A stretch of DNA of 54,229 bases from an uncultured Eubacterium sp. (GCA_947642745.1 CANRTU010000031.1:1-54229), one strand, 5' to 3'; positions 7,647 to 17,021 are shown, counted from the first letter of the stretch. Translations and numbers: made by a program. The notes: generated from the letters alone by a model not told the origin.

Positions 7647-9392
7647 ATGAATAATGAATTGTTAGAGGCACTGAATATATTAGAAAAAGAGAAAAATATC
7701 AGCAAAGACACGTTGCTGGAAGCCATAGAGTCGTCCCTGATTACTGCGTGCAAAAACCATTTTGGCAAATCGGATAATATCAGAGTGGATATCAATCCAA
7801 AAACCTGTGAATATCATGTCATACAGGCCAGAACAGTGGTGGAACAGGTGGAAGATCCGGTGACGGAAATCAGCCTTGTCAACGCAAAGATGATTAACAG
7901 CCGTTATGAGCTGGACGACGTAGTCAATATTGAGATCAAGTCAAAGGAATTTGGACGTATCGCCACACAGAACGCCAAAAACGTTATATTACAGAAAATC
8001 CGGGAGGAAGAACGTAAAATTCTCTGTGATGAATATTACAGCAAGGAAAAGGATATTGTGACCGGTATCGTACAACGGTATATGGGCAGAAACGTAAGTA
8101 TCAACCTCGGAAAAGTAGATGCCATTCTGACAGAAAACGAACAGGTCAGAAGCGAGGTGTTTAAGCCTACAGAACGGATTAAACTATATATACTGGAGGT
8201 AAAATCCACATCCAAAGGCCCGAAAATCATGGTGTCCAGAACCCATCCGGAACTGGTCAAACGGCTGTTTGAATCAGAAGTAACGGAAGTAAGGGAAGGC
8301 ATTGTAGAAATCAAAAGCATTGCAAGGGAGGCAGGCAGCAGGACGAAAATAGCGGTCTGTTCCAATGATCCGGACGTGGATGCGGTAGGCGCCTGCGTGG
8401 GTATGAACGGCGCCAGGGTAAATGCCATTGTCAATGAGCTGCGGGGAGAAAAAATCGACATCATTACCTGGAATGAAAACCCGGCGATGCTCATAGAAAA
8501 TGCGCTGAGTCCGGCAAAAGTAATTTCCGTTATCGCAGACGCAGAGGAAAAAAGCGCCAAAGTTGTGGTGCCGGATTACCAGCTGTCCCTTGCCATCGGT
8601 AAGGAAGGACAGAACGCAAGACTGGCAGCCCGTCTGACGGGATTCAAAATAGATATAAAGAGTGAAACACAGGCAAGGGAAGCCGGCGACTTCTTCGACT
8701 ATGAAAACGATTATGAAGATGCCGATGAATACGAAGATTACGCAGACGACATCAACGAAGAAGACAGTCCATATGAAGAAGACAGTCCATACGAAGCCGG
8801 CGACTCCGCAGAAAACGTGGAAGAAGACGAACCGTATGAAGCGGACGGTCCTTACGAAGAAAATGAAAGCGCCACAGAAACCATGGAAGAAGACGAACCA
8901 TATGAAGACGGCCCTTATGAAGAAAACGGAGAGGTGGCAGGAAATACAGAAGAAAACGAAACTGCCGCGGAAACCATGGAAGAAGACGGACCATACGAAG
9001 ACGGCCCTTATGAAGAAAACAGTGACGTGACAGAAAGTGTAATAGACGGGCCATATGAAGAAGACGGTCCTTATGAAGAAAACGGTCCTTATGAAGAAAA
9101 CGAAAGCGCCGCGGAAACCATGGAAGAAGACGAACCGTATGAAGCAGCAGACAATACGGAAAACGATAATGATACGTCATTAACCATGGAACAAGACGGG
9201 CCATATGAAACGGATGACGGATTTAGTACCGAAGAAAACAGCATCCATGAAAAAGATGACGCTGACCAGGCCGGAGGACAGGAAAACGGCATAAAGGAAG
9301 ATAGTATAAACAAAGATATTTTAAATGAAAAAAATACTGCCGGAGAGGCGGATACTTACGAAGAAACTGACAGAAAAGAAGTAAGTGAATGA
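7647..9392 (+). CDS. nusA: Transcription termination/antitermination factor NusA with long acidic repeat tail
   Basis: 581 residues. NusA binds RNA polymerase and nascent RNA to modulate pausing, termination and antitermination. Residues 1-345 are the ordinary bacterial core: N-terminal polymerase-binding domain, S1 domain (~130-200, DIVTGIVQRYMGRNVSINLG) and two KH domains (VGACVGMNGARVNAIV and AIGKEGQNARLAARLTG). Family members in Firmicutes usually end near 350-400. Here about 235 extra residues follow, overwhelmingly Asp/Glu, with thirteen PYE motifs as DGPYEEN or DEPYE units between about 373 and 523. The start has AGGAGG 7 nt upstream; the longer 7623 frame lacks a site. The tail is probably disordered; its role is unknown. 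Confidence 0.97.
   Translation: MNNELLEALNILEKEKNISKDTLLEAIESSLITACKNHFGKSDNIRVDINPKTCEYHVIQARTVVEQVEDPVTEISLVNAKMINSRYELDDVVNIEIKSKEFGRIATQNAKNVILQKIREEERKILCDEYYSKEKDIVTGIVQRYMGRNVSINLGKVDAILTENEQVRSEVFKPTERIKLYILEVKSTSKGPKIMVSRTHPELVKRLFESEVTEVREGIVEIKSIAREAGSRTKIAVCSNDPDVDAVGACVGMNGARVNAIVNELRGEKIDIITWNENPAMLIENALSPAKVISVIADAEEKSAKVVVPDYQLSLAIGKEGQNARLAARLTGFKIDIKSETQAREAGDFFDYENDYEDADEYEDYADDINEEDSPYEEDSPYEAGDSAENVEEDEPYEADGPYEENESATETMEEDEPYEDGPYEENGEVAGNTEENETAAETMEEDGPYEDGPYEENSDVTESVIDGPYEEDGPYEENGPYEENESAAETMEEDEPYEAADNTENDNDTSLTMEQDGPYETDDGFSTEENSIHEKDDADQAGGQENGIKEDSINKDILNEKNTAGEADTYEETDRKEVSE
8763..9209 (+). repeat. Degenerate coding repeats encoding the NusA PYE tail
   Basis: Imperfect reiterated units such as GACGGTCCTTATGAAGAAAA recur with variable spacing, encoding thirteen PYE motifs. 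Copies differ at third positions, which argues for selection on the peptide and not a very recent expansion. Confidence 0.85.
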
Positions 9393-9622
9393 AAGAAAAT
9401 CAATGAAAGAAATGATAAAAGAAAGAATTAAAGAAATAAATAATAAAAGAAATAATCAATGAAAGAAACATATGTAATGAAACAGATGACATTTCATGAC
9501 AGCATAAAACTGTCCGTTAACAGCCGCAGTATTAGCGGTTAATATACAGAAACGGGAACAACTGATACCAAGGAGGAGATGAAACAAAAGAAAAGCTGGC
9601 TGAAATAGTGAAGGATGTGTTA
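9393..9622 (+). other. A-rich spacer between nusA and the rnpM region
   Basis: Purine-rich, with imperfect GAAAGAAAT/AATGAAAGAAA reiterations in the first 80 bases. A strong AAGGAGG at 9570-9576 is followed by ATG at 9579, but that frame closes after nine codons. No promoter or terminator is evident, so nusA and rnpM are probably co-transcribed. Confidence 0.5.
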
Positions 9623-9763
9623 ATGAAAATGATGACAGACAAGGTAAAAATGAAAAGGCGCAATATCCGCGAGAGGCTTTCCGGGTATACCGGGAAAGTC
9701 CGGACAGCGCCTGCGGAGGAGATGTTTATGAGAATCTTGAAAATAGAAAAGGCGCTGATGTAA
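9623..9763 (+). CDS. Small ORF (46 aa) immediately upstream of rnpM
   Basis: ATG at 9623 to TAA at 9761-9763, a basic 46-residue peptide beginning MKMMTDKVKMKRR. Its stop lies two bases before the rnpM ATG, and rnpM has no good ribosome site of its own nearby, so this frame could deliver ribosomes to rnpM. AAGGA sits about 7 nt before the start. The same frame is open back to 9566, reading DETKEKLAEIVKDVLMK, protein-like but without a start codon. A single-base loss near the AAGGAGG-ATG at 9579 would explain that. It also contains a hairpin around GGTATACC. It may be a real leader peptide, a decayed gene or chance; I do not recognise the family. Confidence 0.4.
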   Translation: MKMMTDKVKMKRRNIRERLSGYTGKVRTAPAEEMFMRILKIEKALM

Positions 9764-9765
9764 AA

Positions 9766-10041
9766 ATGAAAACGAAAAAAGTACCTGAAAGAATTTGTGT
9801 AGGATGCAAAGAGGCAAAGGAAAAGCGGAGCATGATCCGTGTAGTAAAAAATGCGGATACCGGAATCAGTCTGGACCCTGCCGGGAAAAAGAACGGACGG
9901 GGCGCCTATATCTGCAAAAACACGCAGTGTCTGGAAAAAGCTGTAAAATCAAAGGGACTGGAACGTTCTTTAAAAACAGCCATACCGCAGGATATAATCA
10001 TACAGTTAAAAGAGGAGATGAGCACATTTGAAACCAGATAA
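9766..10041 (+). CDS. rnpM: RNase P modulator RnpM (YlxR, DUF448)
   Basis: 91 residues, matching the small YlxR family. The fingerprint is complete: RICVGCKE near the N-terminus, MIRVV, LDPAGKKNGRGAYIC in the middle. Members of this family are reported to bind RNase P RNA and modulate its activity, and the gene sits between nusA and infB across Firmicutes. The start follows the stop of the 46-codon ORF by two bases, suggesting coupling. Its 3' end overlaps ylxQ by 14 nt in another frame. Confidence 0.95.
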   Translation: MKTKKVPERICVGCKEAKEKRSMIRVVKNADTGISLDPAGKKNGRGAYICKNTQCLEKAVKSKGLERSLKTAIPQDIIIQLKEEMSTFETR

Positions 10042-10363
10042 AGTATTGTCAGTGACGGGAATGGCCGCCAGGTCGGGACATATCGTCAGTGGAGAATTTT
10101 CAACGGAAAACACCATAAAAAAAATGCGGGCACATCTGGTAATCGTGGCGTCAGATGCGTCAGATAATACGAAAAAGCATTTTTCAGATATGTGTGCGTA
10201 CCGTAAGGTACCATATGCTGAGTATGCGGATAAAACCAGTCTGGGTCATGCCATTGGAAAAGAATTCCGGGCGTCGCTGGCAGTTACTGACGAAAATCTG
10301 GCAAAACTGATTTTAAATAAGTTAGAAGAAACGGAACAACTGAATCATGGAGGTAATAGATAG
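10028..10363 (+). CDS. ylxQ: L7Ae-family ribosomal protein YlxQ
   Basis: 111 residues, L7Ae/L30e/Gadd45 fold, an RNA kink-turn binder whose role in bacteria is poorly defined. The N-terminal DKVLSVTGMAARSGHIVSGE matches the family's opening helix and glycine turn, and HLVIVASDASDNTKK the central strand. The start is TTG at 10028, chosen because the family needs these N-terminal residues and AGAGGAG lies about 11 nt upstream; the next ATG (10061) would cut the first helix. It overlaps rnpM by 14 nt and precedes infB by 3 nt, so the three are tightly coupled. Confidence 0.92.
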   Translation: MKPDKVLSVTGMAARSGHIVSGEFSTENTIKKMRAHLVIVASDASDNTKKHFSDMCAYRKVPYAEYADKTSLGHAIGKEFRASLAVTDENLAKLILNKLEETEQLNHGGNR

Positions 10364-10366
10364 CAT

Positions 10367-13315
10367 ATGGCAAAACAGAAAATACATGAACTTGCAAAAG
10401 AACTGGAAGTGCCAAGCAAGATAATCGTGGATTATATGAATAAAAAACAAAAGCAGCCCGAAAAAAAGTATACGCCTTCCAATGCGCTGGAGGCGGATGA
10501 AGTGGCGGAAATCAGAGCGAATATAAAGCATCCGGCAGGAACATCCAGATCCGGGTCCGCAGAAGGAAAACCTGCAGAGAACAGAACATCCGGGACAAAA
10601 AACCAGGAAGGACGGCCGGCGAACAAAGCGTCCGGAGCCAGAGCCCAGGAAGGCAAACCGGCGGATACAAAAAGCTCCAGACAGGATACGGATAACAGAG
10701 CTTCCGGGGGAAAAGGCGGCCAGGCAAAGCCTGCGGACGCGAAGTCTGGCGATGGAAAAGGCGGCCAGGCAAAATCCGCAGACGGGAAACCTGTGTCAAA
10801 AGAAGGCGCCGCAAGGCCTAAGAAAAAAGCCAGTATTACGGCAGTCTTCAATGCCCAGTACAGCAAACAGGGCAACCGGAAACCACGTGGCAAGGGAACC
10901 GGTGAACGCCGGCAGAGAAATAATTTTGTCCGTCCGGCGGAAAAACCACATATTCCGATCCGTCCGAATGCGGACCGTCCAAACTACGACCGGGCGTCTG
11001 CCCATGTACCGGATGATGAAGTGGTAAAGCCGCCGCAGGAAAAGCGTCCTGCCACAAACCGTAACAATGCGCCGTCCGGCAGGCCCCAGTCAGAACGGGG
11101 AAATAATTCCAGGAACACAAACCATGGCCGTCCGGCAGGCGGCGGTCAGCAGCGCACCGGCGGTCAGGGAGGCAGACCGGACCGGGGCCAGAATGACAGA
11201 GGTGGCAGAAATGCGGGATTTGAACAAAAAGGTGAAAAAAGTTATCAGAATAATAGAACGAATTCCGGTAACAATTATGGTGATAAAAACAACAGCAGAG
11301 TCGGTAAGGATCGCCAGAAGGAATTTAAAGGCAGACCAGACCAGGAAATGAACCGTTTCCACAAAGATACGGCGGCAAAAACGGCGCCGGAAGAACTGCG
11401 TAAGGAAAGCCGGGATAATAACCGCAAAAAGAACAATACAAACAGGGAATACGATAAATTAGGCGGCAAAAAACAGGAACGCTATATCAATCTGGAAAAA
11501 ACCAGCGGCCATAAAAAGAAAAACCAGACGCCTGCCCAGGCGCCCGCAAAAGAAGAAGATGTTATCAAAACTATTACACTGCCGGATCATATGATGATAC
11601 GGGAACTGGCGGATAAACTGAAAATCCAGCCGTCGGTTATCGTGAAGAAGCTGTTTTTAAAAGGCACAATGGTTACGGTTAACCAGGATGTCACATATGA
11701 GCAGGCGGAAGAAATTGCCCTGGAGTTTAACTATATCGCAGAGCCGGAAGAGAAAATAGATGTCATTGCTGAACTGTTAAAAGAAGAAGAGGAAGACGAG
11801 AGCAAAATGGTTTCCCGCCCTCCGGTTATCTGTGTCATGGGCCACGTGGATCATGGTAAAACATCCCTGCTGGACGCTATCCGTAACACCAGGGTGACAG
11901 ACAAGGAAGCCGGCGGCATTACCCAGGCTATTGGCGCCTATACAGTCACATGTAAGGGAGAGAATATTACATTTCTGGATACGCCGGGTCACGAAGCGTT
12001 TACGGCCATGCGTATGCGGGGGGCAAACTCTACGGATATCGCTATTCTGGTCGTTGCGGCGGACGACGGCGTAATGCCACAGACAGTGGAGGCCATTAAC
12101 CATGCGAAAGCGGCCGGCATTGAAATCATAGTAGCTGTCAACAAAATAGATAAACAGAACGCAAATGTGGACCGGGTAAAACAGGAGCTCTCAGAGTACG
12201 AACTGATCCCGGAAGACTGGGGCGGCAGCACGATTTTTGTTCCAGTATCCGCCCATACCCATGAAGGTATCGAACAGCTGCTGGAAATGATACTGCTGAC
12301 AGCGGAAGTGCTGGAGTTAAAAGCAAATCCGAAACGGAACGCAAGAGGTGTGGTTATTGAGGCAAAGCTGGATAAAGGCCGGGGAGCGGTAGCTACCGTT
12401 CTCGTACAGAAAGGTACGCTAAAGGTGGGCCAGCCGGTGGCCTGCGGCAGCAGCTACGGCAAAGTCCGTGCCATGATTGATGATAAAGGACGCAATGTCA
12501 AAGACGCAAAGCCGTCCATGCCTGTGGAAATTCTTGGACTGAGCAGTGTGCCGGATGCGGGGGAGACCTTTGTCGTATGCGCTTCTGAAAAGGATGCCAG
12601 GGGATTTTCCGAGACATACATTGCCCAGAGCAAGGAGAAACTGCTGGAAGAAACCAGATCCAGAATGTCTCTGGACGATCTGTTTTCACAGATCCAGTCC
12701 GGCAATGTCAAAGAGCTGAATATCATTGTGAAAGCAGACGTACAGGGTTCCGTGGAAGCAGTAAAACAAAGTCTCGTAAAACTGTCCAACGAAGAAGTTG
12801 TGGTCAAGATTATTCACGGCGGCGTGGGAGCTGTCAACGAATCCGACGTGAACCTGGCTTCGGCTTCCAATGCGATCATTATCGGCTTTAATGTCCGCCC
12901 GGATGTGGTGGCCAAGACAACAGCGGAGCGGGAAGGCGTGGACGTACGGCTCTATAAAGTGATTTACAACGCCATTGAGGACGTATCGGCGGCCATGAAA
13001 GGCATGCTTGATCCGGTCTTCGAGGAAAAAGTCATCGGTCATGCGGAAATCCGCCAGATTTTCAAGGCTTCCGGCGTAGGAAATATCGCCGGTTCCTACG
13101 TGCTGGACGGCATACTGGAACGGGGCTGCAAATGCCGGATTACCAGGGAAGGCAGCCAGATATTCGAAGGCAGTTTAGCGTCCCTGAAACGTTTCAAAGA
13201 CGACGTGAAAGAAGTGCGGACCGGATACGAATGCGGGCTTGTCTTTGAAGGATTCGACGACCTGGCGGAGCTGGACGTCATTGAAGCTTACAAGATGGTG
13301 GAAGTGCCACGCTGA
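10367..13315 (+). CDS. infB: Translation initiation factor IF-2
   Basis: 982 residues. IF-2 is the GTPase that brings initiator fMet-tRNA to the 30S subunit and promotes subunit joining. An N-terminal IF2_N helical module (residues 1-45, [20 protein letters not shown]) is followed by a ~350-residue low-complexity linker rich in Gly, Lys, Arg and Asn with reiterated KGGQAK units. A second IF2_N module follows near 400-460. The G domain begins with GHVDHGKT at 492-499, then [12 protein letters not shown] and SAHTHEG. The C-terminal beta barrels and fMet-tRNA-binding domain complete it. GGAGG lies 12 nt before the start. Confidence 0.98.
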   Translation: MAKQKIHELAKELEVPSKIIVDYMNKKQKQPEKKYTPSNALEADEVAEIRANIKHPAGTSRSGSAEGKPAENRTSGTKNQEGRPANKASGARAQEGKPADTKSSRQDTDNRASGGKGGQAKPADAKSGDGKGGQAKSADGKPVSKEGAARPKKKASITAVFNAQYSKQGNRKPRGKGTGERRQRNNFVRPAEKPHIPIRPNADRPNYDRASAHVPDDEVVKPPQEKRPATNRNNAPSGRPQSERGNNSRNTNHGRPAGGGQQRTGGQGGRPDRGQNDRGGRNAGFEQKGEKSYQNNRTNSGNNYGDKNNSRVGKDRQKEFKGRPDQEMNRFHKDTAAKTAPEELRKESRDNNRKKNNTNREYDKLGGKKQERYINLEKTSGHKKKNQTPAQAPAKEEDVIKTITLPDHMMIRELADKLKIQPSVIVKKLFLKGTMVTVNQDVTYEQAEEIALEFNYIAEPEEKIDVIAELLKEEEEDESKMVSRPPVICVMGHVDHGKTSLLDAIRNTRVTDKEAGGITQAIGAYTVTCKGENITFLDTPGHEAFTAMRMRGANSTDIAILVVAADDGVMPQTVEAINHAKAAGIEIIVAVNKIDKQNANVDRVKQELSEYELIPEDWGGSTIFVPVSAHTHEGIEQLLEMILLTAEVLELKANPKRNARGVVIEAKLDKGRGAVATVLVQKGTLKVGQPVACGSSYGKVRAMIDDKGRNVKDAKPSMPVEILGLSSVPDAGETFVVCASEKDARGFSETYIAQSKEKLLEETRSRMSLDDLFSQIQSGNVKELNIIVKADVQGSVEAVKQSLVKLSNEEVVVKIIHGGVGAVNESDVNLASASNAIIIGFNVRPDVVAKTTAEREGVDVRLYKVIYNAIEDVSAAMKGMLDPVFEEKVIGHAEIRQIFKASGVGNIAGSYVLDGILERGCKCRITREGSQIFEGSLASLKRFKDDVKEVRTGYECGLVFEGFDDLAELDVIEAYKMVEVPR

Positions 13316-13373
13316 CTGTAACTGCCCGCCAGTGTGCGGGCAGGGGAAATTCCCGTAACAGGAAAGGTGAAAT

Positions 13374-13802
13374 ATGAGAAAAAACAGTATTAAAAATATA
13401 AGGATCAACGAAGAAGTATTACGGGAGCTGAGCAATATCATCCGGGGCGATATTAAAGATCCCCGCATTCATCCAATGACCAGTGTGGTTTCTGTGGAAG
13501 TTGCGCCGGATTTAAAAACCTGCAAAGCCTATATCAGTGTCCTTGGCGGCGAACAGGCCAGAAAAGACACGCTGGAAGGTCTTAGAAGTGCGGAAGGATA
13601 TATCCGGCGCAGCCTGGCGAAAAACGTGAATCTGCGCAATACGCCCCAGATTACCTTTATCGCTGACCAGTCCATTGAATACGGCGTTACCATGTCCCAC
13701 TATATTGACGAAGTGACAAAAAAGGACAGTCAGGGACATGGACCAGTGGAAGAAGACGGCAGAGAGGATGTAAAGACTGCCAGTGAAGAATGGGACGGAT
13801 AA
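13374..13802 (+). CDS. rbfA: 30S ribosome-binding factor RbfA
   Basis: 142 residues. RbfA binds the pre-30S particle near the 16S 5' end and assists maturation, notably at low temperature. The KH-like fold is recognised from RINEEVLRELSNIIRGDIKDPRI, the VVSVEVAPDLKTCKAYISV strand and the NLRNTPQITFIADQSIEYG segment near 90-108. The C-terminal ~25 residues are acidic and variable. GGAAAGGTG precedes the ATG. It keeps the conserved position between infB and nrnA. Confidence 0.96.
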   Translation: MRKNSIKNIRINEEVLRELSNIIRGDIKDPRIHPMTSVVSVEVAPDLKTCKAYISVLGGEQARKDTLEGLRSAEGYIRRSLAKNVNLRNTPQITFIADQSIEYGVTMSHYIDEVTKKDSQGHGPVEEDGREDVKTASEEWDG

Positions 13803-13844
13803 AAAACAGAATGAATCAGACAGGAGAAATGAAAGAGGTAGTCA

Positions 13845-14822
13845 ATGAATAGTCTGGAAGAATGTCTGGCACAGGTACAAAGCGTGGTCATAGCGGGCCA
13901 CGTAAAACCAGACGGCGACTGTACCGGTTCGTGCCTGGCCACATACAACTATCTGAAACAATATCATCCGGATATCAGCGTCAGGCTGTATCTGGAGCCG
14001 GTTCCGAATATTTTTAAGTTTCTGGCCCGTGCGGATGAGATTATCAGCGTGTCCAACGACCATGTGTTCTGCCGTCAGGAAGGCTGTGACCTGATGATTG
14101 TACAGGACTGCGGCGACGCAGGCAGACTGGGTCACGCCGCCGGCCTGCTGGAATACGCAAAACGGGTGATCTGCGTTGATCATCATATCAGCAACAAAGG
14201 CTTTGGGGACGACTGTTATATTGATCCGCAGGCCAGTTCCACGTCAGAGCTGATATTTACACTGCTTCCCGGGGAACGTATTACAAAAGAAATCGCAGAA
14301 TGCATATATACCGGCATTCTGCACGATACTGGCATGTTCCAGTACTCCTGTACCTCTTCAAAAACGATGCGGATTGCCGGTTTTCTGATGGATACCGGCA
14401 TTGATTTTTCCCGGATAGCGGATAAGACTTTTATGGAAAAGACGTTTGAGCAGAACCAGATTCTGGCCAGGGCGATTCAGAAAAGCCGGCTGCATTTAAA
14501 CGGCAGATGCATTTCATCGGTAATTACCACCCGGGATATGGAAGAGTGCCGTGCGCTGCCCAAACATCTGGAAGGCATCGTGGCGCAGCTGCGTTCCACA
14601 AAAGGCGTGGAAGCCGCTGTATTTTTTTACCAGAAAGACGAACAGGAATACAAAATCAGTATGCGTTCTGCGTCAGATGCGGTGGATGTGGCGCAGATTG
14701 CCATGAATTACGGCGGCGGCGGCCACAGACGGGCCGCCGGCGCCTCCACCCGCCTGCGGCCGGAGGAATGCCTGGAGCAGATTCTCACACAGGTGGCAAA
14801 ACAGCTGGAGAGTGACCCATGA
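13845..14822 (+). CDS. nrnA: DHH phosphoesterase: NrnA-type nanoRNase / pAp phosphatase
   Basis: 325 residues. NrnA proteins degrade 2-5 nt RNAs and dephosphorylate 3'-phosphoadenosine 5'-phosphate using Mn2+. Metal motifs are visible: H19-x3-D23-x-D25 (HVKPDGD), D88 (VQDCGD), D112-H113-H114 (VDHHISN), and the substrate-binding GGGGHRRAAG of the DHHA1 domain near 289-298. Motif I is HVKPDGDC where HxNPDGDA is common, a conservative change. Its stop overlaps the truB start (ATGA), so it is coupled within the RNA-metabolism operon. The exact substrate cannot be fixed from sequence, since related family members hydrolyse cyclic-di-AMP breakdown products. Confidence 0.92.
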   Translation: MNSLEECLAQVQSVVIAGHVKPDGDCTGSCLATYNYLKQYHPDISVRLYLEPVPNIFKFLARADEIISVSNDHVFCRQEGCDLMIVQDCGDAGRLGHAAGLLEYAKRVICVDHHISNKGFGDDCYIDPQASSTSELIFTLLPGERITKEIAECIYTGILHDTGMFQYSCTSSKTMRIAGFLMDTGIDFSRIADKTFMEKTFEQNQILARAIQKSRLHLNGRCISSVITTRDMEECRALPKHLEGIVAQLRSTKGVEAAVFFYQKDEQEYKISMRSASDAVDVAQIAMNYGGGGHRRAAGASTRLRPEECLEQILTQVAKQLESDP

Positions 14823-15778
14823 ACGGAATCCTGAATGTATATAAAGAAAAAGGCTATACATCCCACGATGTGGTGGCAAAGCTGCGGGGGATCTGTCATC
14901 AGAAAAAAACCGGTCATACCGGAACGCTGGACCCGGATGCGGAGGGCGTACTGCCAGTCTGCCTTGGAACAGCCACAAGGCTGTGTGAAATGCTGACAGA
15001 TAAAGACAAAGAATACGAAGCCACATTGCTGCTGGGCATAGAAACCGATACCCAGGACAGCGGCGGAACTGTTTTAAAAGAATCTAAGGTGCTCTGCGGG
15101 GAAGAGCAGGTGCGGGAAGCCGTTTTATCTTTTACCGGAACGTATATGCAGATACCGCCGATGTATTCCGCACTGAAAGTAAACGGCAGGAAACTCTGCG
15201 ATCTGGCCAGGGAAGGAATTACCCTGGAACGTAAGCCAAGACCGGTAACCATTCATAAAATTACTGTGGAATGGGTCCGGCTGCCCAGGGTAAGAATCAG
15301 GGTGCACTGTTCCAGAGGCACTTATATACGGACTTTATGTCATGACATAGGCGAAAAGCTTTCCTGCGGCGGCTGTATGGAAGAGCTGCTGCGTACCAGG
15401 GCTGGTATGTTCACTCTTTCTGAGGCGTATACATTGTCCGCTATCCGGCAGTTTGTGGAAGAAGGAAGACTGTCAGAAATCCTGATTCCGCCGGACCGGC
15501 TGTTTACCGGTTATCCGTCAGCCAGGGTAACAGAGACGTACGCAAAACTTCTGGAAAATGGAAACCGGCTTCCCAAACGGGCGTTTGTCATAACGAGACA
15601 GGCTGCGGAATGTGCCGGTTTTAAATCCGGGACGCCTGCGTCCGGGAAATACGCTATGGCGGATCATCTGAGAGTCTATCATGGAGAAACGTTTTTTGGC
15701 ATTTACGGCAGGGATGAGATCCGGGGAGATTACAAACCGGTAAAAATATTCTGGCAGAGGAATCAGGACGGATTATGA
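14819..15778 (+). CDS. truB: tRNA pseudouridine(55) synthase TruB
   Basis: 319 residues. It isomerises U55 to pseudouridine in the T-arm of nearly all tRNAs. The N-terminal LNVYKEKGYTSHDVV motif and the TGTLDPDAEGVL block with catalytic Asp38 are intact. KEYEATLLLG, MYSALKVNG-type and RGTYIRTLCHDIG blocks are also present. A C-terminal PUA-like region follows from about 250. It overlaps nrnA and ribF by 4 nt each, so translation is coupled on both sides. Confidence 0.97.
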   Translation: MNGILNVYKEKGYTSHDVVAKLRGICHQKKTGHTGTLDPDAEGVLPVCLGTATRLCEMLTDKDKEYEATLLLGIETDTQDSGGTVLKESKVLCGEEQVREAVLSFTGTYMQIPPMYSALKVNGRKLCDLAREGITLERKPRPVTIHKITVEWVRLPRVRIRVHCSRGTYIRTLCHDIGEKLSCGGCMEELLRTRAGMFTLSEAYTLSAIRQFVEEGRLSEILIPPDRLFTGYPSARVTETYAKLLENGNRLPKRAFVITRQAAECAGFKSGTPASGKYAMADHLRVYHGETFFGIYGRDEIRGDYKPVKIFWQRNQDGL

Positions 15779-16728
15779 GATACGAAAGAGACTTGAAACA
15801 GTTACAGCTGACGGAAGATACCGTTCTTTCCCTGGGGAAATTCGACGGGCTGCACTGTGGACACGGGCTTTTACTGGAGTCTGTATCTGAAAAAGCAAAA
15901 CAGGGATTGAAGGCGGCCGTTTTTACTTTTGACATACCGCCTGTAAGCCGGACAGCGGCAGACGGCGGAAACCAGCAGGTAATTACGACCAATGAGGAAA
16001 AGAGGCGGCTTCTGGAAGAAAGAGGCGTGGATGTGCTGGTAGAATGTCCCTTTACCCCTGAGATTATGCGGATGGAGGCGGAGACGTTTATCCGTGAGAT
16101 TGCCACCAGACTGCGGGTAAAGTGGATGGTGGTGGGTACGGATTTCCGTTTCGGGCACAACCGCGGGGGAGATTATCATATGCTGGAGGAATATGCCGGC
16201 ATATATGGCTACAGGCTGCAGGTAGTGCCAAAGATGCGGTATGAAGGCCGGGACATCAGCAGCACATACATCCGGGAAGAAATCACAAAAGGCAATATGG
16301 GGCTTGCCGCAAAACTGCTTGGATACCCTTATTTTATAGAAGGAACTATCTGCCACGGCAACCGTCTGGGCAGGCAGCTGGGCTTTCCTACCATCAATCA
16401 GGAGCCGGCTCCATGTAAAATCCTGCCTCCTTTTGGCGTCTACAGCTCCATTGTGGAACTGGACGACAGACAATACGGCGGTATTACGAATATTGGAAAA
16501 AAACCTACGATTCACGGGTCCAATCCGGTGGGCGTGGAAACCTATATTTATGATTTTGACGCCGATGTCTATGGCAGAAACGCCAGGGTCAGCCTCCTGC
16601 GCTTCGCACGTCCGGAAAAGGAATTTTCCGGTATCGGCGCACTGCAGGCGCAGCTGCGTGAAGATATCCGCAAAGGCAGGGAATATCTGAAACAGACACA
16701 GGCGCTTATGTCCGGAAGTCATAAATAA
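15775..16728 (+). CDS. ribF: Bifunctional riboflavin kinase / FAD synthetase
   Basis: 317 residues, standard length. It phosphorylates riboflavin to FMN and adenylates FMN to FAD. The N-terminal nucleotidyltransferase has SLGKFDGLHCGHG (HxGH-type site), VVGTDFRFGHNR and ISSTYIREEI. The C-terminal flavokinase has GNRLGRQLGFPTIN, GVYSS and the GVETYIYDFDADVYG segment. The ATG overlaps the truB stop. It is the last gene of the operon begun by rimP. The 90 bp after it show no strong terminator. Confidence 0.97.
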   Translation: MRYERDLKQLQLTEDTVLSLGKFDGLHCGHGLLLESVSEKAKQGLKAAVFTFDIPPVSRTAADGGNQQVITTNEEKRRLLEERGVDVLVECPFTPEIMRMEAETFIREIATRLRVKWMVVGTDFRFGHNRGGDYHMLEEYAGIYGYRLQVVPKMRYEGRDISSTYIREEITKGNMGLAAKLLGYPYFIEGTICHGNRLGRQLGFPTINQEPAPCKILPPFGVYSSIVELDDRQYGGITNIGKKPTIHGSNPVGVETYIYDFDADVYGRNARVSLLRFARPEKEFSGIGALQAQLREDIRKGREYLKQTQALMSGSHK

Positions 16729-16818
16729 AATGCAACTATTATAATAAAAGCTGTGTATATTCTGAAAGTATTCTTTTTTAACCCGAATTGTCAATTATTA
16801 CAAAAATATTACAAATTA

Positions 16819-16847
16819 TTGACATGATTACCAGGGATTGCTATAAT
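16819..16847 (+). promoter_or_regulatory. Consensus promoter of the NlpC/P60 gene
   Basis: TTGACA (16819-16824), 17-bp spacer, TATAAT (16842-16847): a perfect vegetative promoter. The start near 16854 leaves a leader of about 168 nt. Confidence 0.9.
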
Positions 16848-16858
16848 ATGAACAGAGC

Positions 16859-16949
16859 GTGTCCGGAACATATTGTGGAAGCTGCCATAAAAACAGGAAA
16901 ACAGATGCTGCTTCTTAAAAATCGCGGCTGGAAGAAAGCTACAGGACAC
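16859..16949 (+). promoter_or_regulatory. Structured leader of the NlpC/P60 mRNA, class unknown
   Basis: Within the leader, GTGTCC (16859-16864) can pair with GGACAC (16944-16949), closing a ~79-nt domain that contains a further GAAGC/GCTTC stem. Cyclic-di-AMP riboswitches often precede such hydrolases, but I do not see that motif's conserved core. This is a candidate only. Confidence 0.35.
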
Positions 16950-17021
16950 CTGAAAAAGATAACAATTACTGATTATCAGATAAATTACAAGAGACAAACA
17001 GGGACAGGAGGATATGATCAA

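Noticed and set aside
8752..9204. 150-codon leftward frame opposite the NusA tail
   Set aside because: It is a reverse shadow of the PYE repeats (Leu/Arg/His-rich) with no start signals.
9579..9608. Programmed frameshift joining the nine-codon ORF to the small ORF before rnpM
   Set aside because: No classical slippery heptamer is present; a simple one-base loss or chance explains the arrangement as well.
16848..17021. N-terminal extension of the NlpC/P60 protein through the leader
   Set aside because: The frame begins inside or before the -10 box, and the true signal peptide with AGGAGG starts at 17022.
16848..17021. Cyclic-di-AMP (ydaO) riboswitch before the NlpC/P60 gene
   Set aside because: Expected from gene context, but the conserved core segments of that riboswitch are not visible.
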